Shown here: positions 40,901-52,900 of the stretch, in pieces
Layout: the number at the start of each line of letters is the position of its first letter
Numbering within the stretch: the stretch's first letter is position 1
Source: Caprella mutica
Taxonomy: Eukaryota > Arthropoda > Malacostraca > Amphipoda > Caprellidae
Length of the DNA stretch: 64,000 nt
Direction of reading: 5' to 3'
NCBI GenBank assembly: GCA_947561585.1
Contig: CANNZV010001621.1
Coordinates: forward strand, 1-64,000
Made by a program: the position numbers and the translations under genes
The notes under the pieces: generated by a model
What the model was told of the DNA's origin: nothing
What the model saw: the letters and a program-made list of their open reading frames with translations, nothing else
The model's database searches: none

Positions 40901-43900
40901 ATCATTAATCATTCTATAAATGATTTTAATTATTACTCATTCTGCATAATTTTTTTTAGACCGTTTGTGTCATCTCGTATGTAACATGTCAATTGAAATC
41001 ATGTGGTGAATCACTACTATTCATGTTTTTTTTAATCATAAAACCCGAAAAATATATTTATTACTAGCCTATATCTGTATTTGGTACCTCAATAGGTGAA
41101 ATAACTGAAAGTTATGGCAGAGTTTCAATAAATCTACAAAAAATTTCGGGTTCAATGATAAAAAACATGAATAGTACCGATTCACCACATGATTCCAAAT
41201 CTCATGTTACATACGAGATGACACAAACGGTCTAAAAAAATTATGCAGATTGAGTAATAATTAAAATCATATATAGAATGATTTATGATCAATCACTAAA
41301 AAGAAACAAGGATTGTTAGGTGCAGCTCCACTTCATGAATAACTGACTTTTATAAAATCGAAATTTATGCAATTTTATAATTCGAGCAATTTTGTTCATT
41401 CGAGCAATTTGATAATTCGAGCAATTGTTCATTCGAGCAATTGTTCGTTCGAGCAATTGTTTTTCGAGCAATTGTCTTTCGAGCAATTGTTCATTCGAGC
41501 AATTGTTTTTCGAGCAATTGTTTTCGAGCAATTGTCTTTCGAGCAATTGTTTTCGAGCAATTTACCGGCTACCTAATTTCACAGATTAAAAATCGCAAAC
41601 TTCGCTTTCGTTGTGTTCTATAATTACTGGGAGCGGTATGAATTTTCAGGCTATTAGAAATTAATTGGTATAAAGTTGGTGTAAAATATATGTTCAGAAA
41701 ATATATTTTTGGGTCATTTCTTCGCGCGGAAGGGTCTTAATAACAAATAATTTGTATCAATAGTTTATTTCTTCATAACTTGTGGTTAAGTTATTATTTG
41801 TTAAATGCAACTTACAAGACTAAAGAACATTGAGGTCAAGAAATATTTTCCCTGAGTTCCACTCAGAAGATTTTCTGAGACCATTTCACTACCCACGTCA
41901 GTTCCAACTTCTAGTCCTGTAAAAGAATTCGTACATCTTTTCGGGCACTTTTCCACTCTTTGCTGATGCTTTTTAGCATTACTAAAAACACATTCATCGA
42001 TTGAGATTTGATGTGTGAGTGCTAATGCATTGTTGCTCGCAAATGGAGAATCTATTCCTCGGTGAGTCTTTTGTAAACATGAGCAGCAGAAGAACTCTAC
42101 ACTGACGAATTGGAGCCTTCACCCCTGCAAATCACCGGCAATGTTTATGGCCGCCTCCGCAATCCTTTATTCCCTGGAATCCTTCAGGAATTCCTAAATA
42201 AAGAGGCTCCGCAGAGAAGAATATATATGGCGTGTTGCTAGACGCATTTATTATACTTAGAAAAAACAGTTAATAAAGGAAACCAGTTCTCTTAAGAATA
42301 ATATACGATTTTAAATACTATCAGAGAAAAGAGTCACTGTGATGATGTACTATCAGAGAAAAGAGTCACTGTGATGATGTACTATCAGAGAAAAGAGTCA
42401 CTGTGATGATGTACTATCAGAGAAAAGAGTCGCTGTGATGATGTACTGTCGGAGAAAAGAGTCACTGTGATGATGTACTGTCAGAGAAAAGAGTCACTGT
42501 GATGATGCTAATTTCACAAATCGTAGTTTTCTTATATTCCATTATTTTCAAATCTTACAAATTTGTCGTCTTGTACCCTGAATAATTTTAAAAAGCATTT
42601 CGATTAGTAAAGTTCCTTTATGAAAAATGTGATATTATTAAAACTATCAAAAAACAATCTTTTCTTTGACTGTAAATTATCAAAATTAATTTTTCGTGAT
42701 ATATTTTTGATATAATCATGATATCTTTTTATGATAACCTTAGATGATATCTACACGACATCAAAGATGATTTATCGCACCATTCTCCAAGTGTCTACGA
42801 ACTACATCAGAAAGAATCTAACTAATTGGTAGAAATGAAGCTTAATGAGGCACACTGACATCACTTATGAGGCGCTATTTTTCTAAGCACTTACAACATC
42901 CTTTCTATGTTTGTTTGTCGACAAATCTTTTGTGTGTCCCTCAAATAAGGAAAAGTAAGAAAGAGTGCGCATTGTTTTCTATGGAGATGAAATGGTACTT
43001 TGATGGCGTAGGTTCAGTGTCTATTCTTCCTTCCTATTATAAAAATAAAAATCCTGTGTAGTAGTAATACCTAGAAATAGCTTAACACATGTGGGCTCTG
43101 CCTTTCAGTTACGTTTAACTATAAAAGGCGGATTGGATAAAAAAAGGACACATCTTGAAGCTCTTCCGTGAAATAGAAATTTTTGCAACTCTCGACGATC
43201 AGTTTTTGTGAAAACTGTTCTGTTCGTTGAGCTCTGCAGTGATTTTAGGAGCCGTGGTCTTGCTATTTGCTCTAACATTTCGATTTAGAGCCCGCCCGAT
43301 GGTCTCTCTCTGACAACTTAGACTTTTGGCCAGACCTGTGTCTTGTTGAGGACGTATTTCCTTCTCTTTCACAGGGAGTCATTACTTTTGAGACAGTACC
43401 TTTTGTAACAACAAACATTCGGACAGTTTCTGTTGCACTAGAGCCTGCCATACTAGCAACAACAAATTGGTCTTGATGATAGTCGGAGAGATCTGCCCTT
43501 TTTATACGGCTATAATCTATTCTCTAACTATCTGTATAAAACAGCTATTGGAATTAACATTCATTATTTTAAATACATATAAATACTTTAAAATATTTCA
43601 AGCTCTTTGTCTATAATATTTTCTAAGATTGTGATACCAAATTCTTATGAGTTTCCATTATTTTCTCAACTCTTGTATATTTGAAATATAATATTGTAGT
43701 CAGTAAGGAAATAGTCATTATTATAAATATTGATAGATTCTTTCAGTCAATATCGTATATCTTATTTATTTATATCATAGCTATATAATATTCATTGATA
43801 TTTTTAATATAACCATGTATATAGTATATGTGAAATTGAATAATAAATTAAATCCCACTTTCTCTTGCTTTTCATGCAGTCACTGACAAAGAGATAAAAC

Positions 43901-46900
43901 AATGGTAAGTAATTAATATATTATTATTATTCCCTTTTCAATCATTTTCTTACTTTTTCAATCATTTCCTCACTCAAAGCCATTATTGTAGTAAATTATT
44001 ATAGAATATCACCATGTAAAATGTCACCACTCAAACTAATCCAAACACCACACAGTCAATTGATGCAATGACTGTCCGTGTGATGGCGCTGTCTCTTTGC
44101 ATTGGCTATCATTTTTAGATCAATATTTCTGTAACTGATTATTTTCATTAGAAATAAATAAGATATACACAATTTCAGATGACATATTTTATAGGTATAA
44201 TGTACATTGAACAGAAATGTAAAATACTATGAAGAAACAACCAACAGCTGGACGGGACCTTGTTCATGTCTTAAACCGCTAATTGCAATATATTCTTTAT
44301 TACCCTACAGTTAATGTACCTTAATACAATTCTGTACTATCAAAATGATTGTACTGCTAAGTGAGGGGTAAGTGAGTGTAGTTGCTAAGTAAGGGGTAAG
44401 TGAGTGTAGTTGCTAAGTGAGGGGAAAGTGAGTGTAGTTGCTAAGTGAGGGGTAAGTGAGTGCAGTTGCTAAGTAAGGGGTAAGTGAGTGTAGTTGCTAA
44501 GTAAGGGGTAAGTGAGTGTAGTTGCTAAGTGAGGGGTAAGTGAGTGTAGTTGCTAAGTAAGGGGTAAGTGAGTGTAGTTGCTAAGTAAGGGGTAAGTGAG
44601 TGTAGTTGCTAAGTAAGGGGTAAGTGAGTGTAGTTGCTAAGTAAGGGGTAAGTGAGTGTAGTTGCTAAGTAAGGGGTAAGTGAGTGTAGTCGCTAAGTGA
44701 GGGGTAAGTGAGTGTAGTTGCTAAGTAAGGGGTAAGTGAGTGTAGTTGCTAAGTAAGGGGTAAGTGAGTGTAGTTGCTAAGTGAGGGGTAAGTGAGTGTA
44801 GTTGCTAAGTGAGGGGTAAGTGAGTGTAGTTGCTAAGTAAGGGGTAAGTGAGTGTAGTTGCTAAGTAAGGGGTAAGTGAGTGTAGTTGCTAAGTAAGGGG
44901 TAAGTGAGTGTAGTTGCTAAGTAAGGGGTAAGTGAGTGTAGTTGCTAAGTAAGGGATAAGTGAGTGTAGTTGCTAAGTGAGGGGAAAGTGAATGACATTA
45001 CCGTCGACGAAGGACAGAAATCTATAAGTGATTTAAATTCATGAATCTTATTGTCGTAAATACTAAAAAAAAAATTATCATGGATTTCAATCCTCGGTCG
45101 TAAGCCAACGAACTGCGATAATATTTTCATTTTATATTAAAAAGCATCAAGTCTCTATTTCACATTGAGAATATTTCCTTTTAAAATTCACACAAGCTTT
45201 TGAAAAACTTTCTATCTTTATTCAGAAAGGATATTTCCTCCTAGGAATAGTGCCAAAACATTCAGCATTTTATTTTGCATTGAAAACATGAAAGAACACG
45301 ACACCAATAAATGCACTCCAGCCAATTTATAGGCAAAGAGAAGTTCTAAGCTACATAGCTTGCTTTGCGTGTGCCTAAGCTATCACCACTCTAGATAGCT
45401 TTCGAATATTTCTAACACAAGAACATGAAAGCTAAATTGGTTCAAAAAATGTTAAATGTTCTTACCAAATACTGCTACAGTTTAAAGGAATAAATTAATG
45501 GAAATATTTCTATATCATGAAATGCTCTATAGTGACTGTAGTGTCTTGAGTAAGGAAGTAGCCTCTATAGTGAACAAATTGGATGAATGGTCATTAGTTT
45601 CCTTAAACTAATGACCATTCATGACAGACTAAAAAAATTTGTTCACTATAGAGACTATTTTCTTACTCAAGAGCAAACATTCACTTTACAGGATGATCAG
45701 GATCTCATTATATATGTAGGAGTTCTACTGAAATAGTCACTTAATTTAATTTCATTGCCTTCTTATTTCATTTATAATTCATCTTTAATCCTTGCTAATA
45801 GAGTCTTCTTGCATTATAATCCACAGATGAATAATGAAGTAAATCCTAACAACGTTCATTAAAACTTACTGATTGGTAGACTCATGCTTTAAAATTACTT
45901 ATATATTTTAGTATGAAACTTAAATGGTGTAAATGATTTTATTCGTCTAGGCTTGTGTAATATCGATTTAAAATTCTGTACAATATATATTCATTATTAT
46001 ATTGTGCATTTTAATTAGTTTAGCCAAAATGTTTAAAATATAACAAAGATTTTTAATCAAAGTGTCAAATTATATTTAATTATTAATCAGCAGCCCTCAA
46101 CTAGAATCAAATTAGCAGAGAAAATGAAAATAAATATTTTAAATATTTAATATTTATTCACAAAATAAGCTCTCAGTGCATTAATTAAATTAAAACTGTT
46201 TATTCTGTTAAATTGTGCATGTGTGCTCTAATTTTTCATGTAATTATTATTCATCACACAATAACTGAAAGATATTAAATCTAACAAGCAGCAACACAGC
46301 ATTGTTTGTTTGTATAAAGTGTCCCTTTTATTCCATCTAATGAGTACCTATTGAACTGTAAGTCAATAGATACATCAAAGTAAACATCAATGGTAGCAGT
46401 AAAAACCTTTCATTCAAAACGAAAAAGAATTAAAGTCATTCATAGACTTTGCAGCTGACACCATTAATTAATAATCACTTCATTTCTACTTTAAACCATC
46501 TGTGCAGCTTCTGAAAGGTGGCGTTAAATATGTGGGTATGAGCAGACCATGCCACAATATAGTTGGCGCTGCTGCACAAGCAGGCAATGTTACGATACAG
46601 TTGGCACTGCGACACAAGCAGGCCATGATACGATATAGTTGGCGCTTTAGTATTAGCAGGCCATGTTACGATATAGTTGGCGCTTTAGTATTAGCAGGCC
46701 ATGTTACGATATAGTTGGCGCTGCGGCAGAAGCAGGCCATGTTACGATATAGTTTGCATTGCAGCACAAGCAGGTCATGTTACGATATAGTTGGCGCTAT
46801 AGTATATGCAGGCCATGTTACGATATAGTTGGCGATGAAGCAGAAGCAGGCCATATTACGATATAGTTGGCATTGCAGCACAAGCAGGCCATAATACGAT

Positions 46901-49900
46901 ATAGTTGGCGCTATAGTATTAGCAGGCCATGTTACGATATAGTTGGCACTGCGACTAAGGATTAAAATGAAATGAGATTTACAGATAACTCATTATGTGA
47001 TGCAATTTCATGGGGATAAAGTGATTCTCAAGGAAGGGAATTGATGATAGCACCTTGTGATACTTTCGATATTATTGAAGAAAAAGTGATTCAAGTAGGA
47101 AAAGTATTTATAAGCCCTTACAATGAATAAAGTAATTATTAATTTTAGCATTATAAGCAGTCTTTATACAGTAAACCTAATAATGGAGAGAAATGAACAA
47201 ATATTTGCACCGTGTCATCTTATTTCCTTTAATTAAATAGAGCAAAGAGTCCTCAACTCCAGTTCCAAAGATCTTAATTCATCATCTATTGTAATTTGAG
47301 AATAAACCTTCATGAAGTTATTTGTCTGTAAGGGCCTTCAACCTTCATGAAGTTATTTGCATGCAAAGATCATTAAAGGACTTAAAGGACATCAATCGTC
47401 TATGAAACAAACTATAGATAACTGTGAATAGTAGTTATTTGTTCCTGATAAAGTGAAAATGTAACTATATTTCATTCTACCTATGACTCTGACGTCGAAA
47501 TGATTCAAGGACCACGACTTCCCTTTGTAGTTAATTCGTAAGTCGCGATTATGTAATTCATACGGTAATACTGAACTTCTATTCTACCTATCCTATTTCT
47601 CAGAATAAAGCGGTACACATATATTTTTTGTTTTACTCTTTTTTACATCTTTTTGCTATAACATTTTGTCAATAGTGTGTCTATTGCAGAGTAACACAAT
47701 ACGTTCAGTTTTCGCTGAGTAAGCATTTTTCCATCCTCTTTTGGAGCGATAAAATTATCTTCGGCTATGGGGTTCTTCGTCTCAATGGTCTTCTATCAAT
47801 CTCCCTCAATACCTGCGGTGAATGACGCCATGAAATATCACACGGGGAGCAATTTAACTAAATTGGTTAGGCTCTTTGAAGTCATCGTTCATCTGGCACA
47901 AAGAATTATGATGTAAGCTATTCAACATCAAAGAGGCAAAATCATACTCTCTCTTGCCATAAATTATCTGTAGGGGTATCGCATCATGTCTTCTTATTCA
48001 GAATCAAGGAAATCTATGTTTTTGATGTTTTCTCGGTACTTGAAAAATAAACAGTTTTCATCGATAAACACTTTGCATTATTTATTACTTGCAGCTTTAC
48101 ATCTCTTAAATGTGCATTTTATAGCTAGAACACTGTAATGGTCACCCTCCAGGTCGCGTTATTATAGCCCCATAAATATTTTATAGTTCATAACTCCTTT
48201 CAATTATAGTTTGCAGCTCTACACTTCATATTGATGAGTTGGGAGGAAAATAGAGAGGCAGTGGAGAGTATTTTGCAAGCAAATAGGAATGAAGTTTAGT
48301 TACCTAGACTCTAATCCGAAAGAAGTCTTATCGGCTTCTTTTGATTTGGAAGAGAAAACTTTTTCAACCGCCGCTACTAACTCAAAACTTTGCCTTTCGA
48401 ACATTTCCAAAACTGAAAATGGTGATGGAACTGGAGTATACGAACTGGAGTTTACGAACTAGAGTTTACGAACTGTTGTTTACGAACTGGAGTTTACGAA
48501 CTGGAGTTTACGAACTGGAGTTTACGAACTGTTGTTTACGAACAGGAGTTTACGAACTGGAGTTTACGAACTGGAGTTTACGAACTGGAGTTTACGAACT
48601 GAATTATACGATCTGGAGTTTACGAACTGAGCTTACGAACTGTTGTTTACGAACTGGAGTTTACGAACTGGAGTTTACGAACTGGAGTTTACGAACTGAA
48701 TTATACGAACTGGAGTTTACGAACTGGAGCTTACGAACTGTTGTTTACGAACTGGAGTTTACGAACTAGAGTTTAGGAACTAGAGTTTACGAACTAGAGT
48801 TTACGAACTAGAGTTTACGAACTGAAGTATACGAACTGGAGTTTACAAACTGGAATATACGAACCCAAGTTTATGAATAGGAATATTCAGCCTGATGTTT
48901 ATGAACTGAAGTATAAGAACTTAAATATTTGAACTGCTATAAAGGTAAAGCTCGTACAGCGGACGATCTTTTAACGGAAACCACCTACAAAGGACAAAAA
49001 TTGTCCGTTCTTTAGTCAAACATTTATTATATTCAGATGTATTACAATTTACAAAATTACAATCAACACTGTAATGTATTGTTTTACAGATTTCCATTAG
49101 TTTGATTTTGTTATCCTTCTCTGACACATTTTCATTGATCAGAAAAGTTCTATAGAAATTGAAAAGAATAGTTATACCTACCTTATTATTTCATTCATTT
49201 ATATAAGTAAGTTATATTAATACTATAAGATTGTCATTGAAATTTTTATTTAATAACAATCTGAGATTGTTTACTTTCATTAGCGTTTCTTTGAAATGCT
49301 CTTAAAGAAAATTTGCAAAATTCAAATCCTCGACTGAAGTAAAACCTCAGTCGCCCATAGCATTCATTGATCGGCATAGCGGACGCTTTTTTCCGATACA
49401 TGTAGTGTCCGTTGTAAGGGTATACGAACTTGGTATTAAGGCTGGAATATTTACACTAACTGGAATATTTGGACTGCAGAATATTGACTGCAGTGTACGA
49501 ACTCTATATTTGGTTCTATTTTCTAAAAGTTACGATATATGTATTTTTCTCTTATATGTAGTATTATCTCATTAGCAAGTATGTATTTATATATATTTAC
49601 AAACTAATTCTTCACTGTGCAGAGTAATCTACTCTTCCTTTATTTTACACATGCAAACATCTCCATATTTCAAAACTATTTACTATTATTACTATTATTA
49701 CAGTGCAATGAATAATAAAACTGTACTCTCTTTCATTATTATTTCTGACTGCATAATTTCCGTACTCTCTGAATGTGCATTTCTTATTTTCTGATATTCC
49801 CTCCAGATCAGAAATATACGAGAAATACGAGTGGTATGATTTTTTTTTGTAAAGTATTCCCTTTCTATTTTCACCCTTTGTTTCATTCTAATAAGGATTC

Positions 49901-52900
49901 ATAAAAGAAATCAGTGAACTGATTGGTAGAGTAGATCTAACCAGTCGTGTCTCTTTCTCGGCGAGATGTCAACGACTGTGTATTAGTAGCAGTTAGGCAC
50001 CATATTTACAAAAAAAAAATTTATCTATAAATATTTCTGCAACGATAAATCACTTAGTTTTAATATAAACTAAATCGTCCAACATGAACATTGTAAATTC
50101 AAAAGAAATTTAGTATCGAAATTATCTTTCGTGTCTGATCATGGCAGCAGAAAAGCTACTAGCCACTTAATTAGTGTACCAATTACCGTAGACTTTACGG
50201 CTTGTGAATACACTTCACTGGAAGCTGTTAAAATGAAGCCATTGAGTGTTTTCAGCTTAACAAGTGCTACTACTCGGTCAGCACACTGGTGACCGTAGAC
50301 CAACAGTTGGTCCACAAGACAAGTGATCCCAGGGCAATTGGACCCCAAGACAATTGAGCCCAGTACAATTAAGCCGATGAAAAAACTGTGGGAGCAGACA
50401 CAATAAAGAAGTGTTAGTTTTTATTACAGTAGCAATGGTTTTCAATTAAGTTAATCCAGTAGAGTGCGATAGAAAATGTATTCGGAGAATTAAGATTTTG
50501 CGTTTGTATGATAGTTTATTCAAAGCTTTATTAAGGTTTGAAGTTTATTGAAATGGATTCATTTGCCTGCACATATTTCACATCTTAATATTTTAGTATT
50601 TAAACGTTTGAATATATTTTCAACGAGATCTTGTTCACATTCTATTATATGTATAAATTTAAAAATAGTACTATGACGATATCGAGTCGAGTCATGCATC
50701 ACTCTGTCCCACTCTTCAATTACATTATTGGTACGAGGCAGATCTTACATGACACGGCTGTAGACACACCAGACACCGGGTTTGGAAAGAAGATTTCGTC
50801 CATTTCTTCTGAATTGCCTTCCTATCCACGAAATAAACCGTAATAAAACATTAAGTAGAAGTTAATTACTATGCTTGCATTGATCTTTAAAGAAAGTCAA
50901 AATCTTAATTCACCGGGTTGTAACCGACTCCGTTCTTATCAGTCTATGGTATCAACTTAATAGAGTTCCATTGCTACTGTAATAACAAATTCTTTAATGT
51001 GTCTGCTGCCACATTTTTTTATAGACCCAATTGTCCTAAGCCCAATTTTCTTAGGGCCCAATTGTCAGCGCTCCAACAGTGACAACTACTCAGTATGAAG
51101 ACTCCAATTCTTGTCTCCATAAGCGCCACCTCCCGTGCTAGTGTGAACAGTAAAGACATTCACACTAATATTATAATGATAGCCAATGAAAAGAGACAGC
51201 GCCATCACACGGACAGTCATTGCATCAATTGACTGTGTGGTGTTTGGATTAGTTTGAGTGGTGATATTTTACATGGTGATATTCTATAATAATTTACTGC
51301 AATAATATATGGGATTGAGAAAATAAGTTTAGTGAACCTTTGAATGACTGGAGTGAACCTTTGAATGACTGGAGTGAACCTTTGAATGACTGGAGTGAAC
51401 CTTTAAAAGTTTGAAGTGAACCTCTAAAAGTCTGAAGTGAACCTTTAAAAGTTTGAAGTGAACTTTTAAAAGTCTGAAGTGAACCTTTAAAAGTTTGAAG
51501 TGAACTTTTAAAAGTCTGAAGTGAACCTTTAAAAGTCTGAAGTGAATCTTTAAATGACTGAAGTGAACTTTAAAAGACTGAAGTGAACCTTTAAAGGTCC
51601 GAAGTGAAATAATCTTTTGATTAACATTGGTTCCAATGATTAATTTGAATGTCAAGGACTTCATAGAACTCCTAACATTATTGCTGATTTATTGGTGTAA
51701 CTTTGCTACAAACTTACATCGTTAATAACATTTAACTATTTCAGTTAGAGCGCTAGGCGAAATAAATAAAAATTACATGTATGCAATATATTGTTTGTAT
51801 CTAAATATATAGGGTAAGTTATGAATTATCGGTTAGTTCCACATCTTCGGTCATATAAGAAAAAACTCGGGTTGGTTGTTTTTACTCAACCGATCCTAGT
51901 GAATTAATTATTATTTTGTCGTTTTTTCTTATATGACCGAAGATGTGGAACTGACCGATAATTCAGAACTTACCCTATATTCTTATTTATATTTTCTTAT
52001 GGCTTTTATGAGCCTGGTGCTTTAATCTTTTAATCAACCTCTATAAGGATTAACGCTAATTGCTGACATGTTCCTTGCATGTTTATGACATGTTGACAGA
52101 TGGATTAGACCGTGCAAACCATGTCACCCCTCTAATGACGCCTTTTTCATTTACTTTATTACATTTGGCATATTGACTTTTAAATTAAAGTTTTAACAGC
52201 TATTAGAAAATACTTACCTTTAACATAGTTAGGGACTGGAGAGAAAATAACCTCATTAGATCAGTTACGTACATTTTGAAGTCAAAAGAGCTGTGTTTAT
52301 TTTCAATGTATTTTCCTAATTGAATTCTGAGTAATAAATCAATTGGTATAATAGGTACAAAAATATACTGTGATTTCTAACGAGAAAGTAGGTACTATCA
52401 TCAGGTTTAGTAGTGACAGGTTTCTAGACATTTTCAATTAATTATGAAGAATAGTTTTAAAATTATAAACCTGGCCAGTTATGCGAAAATAATTATTAAT
52501 GTTTAGATGGTACATCGTAACTATTTGAGAGTAAATTGAGAGTAACTCTCAAAAGCAACTCTCGAGAGCAACTCTCAAGGTTAACTCTCAAGAGCAACTG
52601 TCAAGGTTAACTCTCAAGAGCAACTATCAAGGTTAACTCTCAAGAGCAACTCTCAAAAGCAACTCTCAAGAGCAACTCTCAAGGTTAACTCTCAAGAACA
52701 ACTCTCAATAGTAAGTCTTAAGAGCAACTCTCAACAGCAACTCTCAAGAGCAACTATCAAGGTTAACTCTCAAGAACAACTCTCAATAGCAACTCTCAAG
52801 AGCAACTCTCAAAAGCAAGTCTCAAGAACAACTCTCAAGAGCAACTCTCAAGGTTAGGCCTCAAGAACAACTCTCAAGAGCAACTCTCAAGAGCAGCTCT

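Larger units (their letters stand above)
1945..43879 (+). other. Frequenin intron 1 (about 41.9 kb, phase 1)
   Basis: Donor GTGAGT at 1945; acceptor with a pyrimidine-rich tract ending CATGCAG at 43879. The intron holds most of the satellites and mobile elements listed here. Stretches between them (2963-3970, 4045-4968, 5121-5534, 5663-6730, 9020-10300, 24170-25985, 27060-28000, 33400-34307, 37100-37600, 38800-39560) are AT-rich with no exon or RNA gene that I can recognise. Slightly GC-richer patches at 18680-18800, 24890-25065 and 42060-42230 have no identity I can assign. Confidence 0.85.

Noticed and set aside
48341..48769. 142-codon plus-strand frame of [10 protein letters not shown] repeats
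   Set aside because: The 14-base repeat opens all frames; it is intronic and has no recognisable domain.
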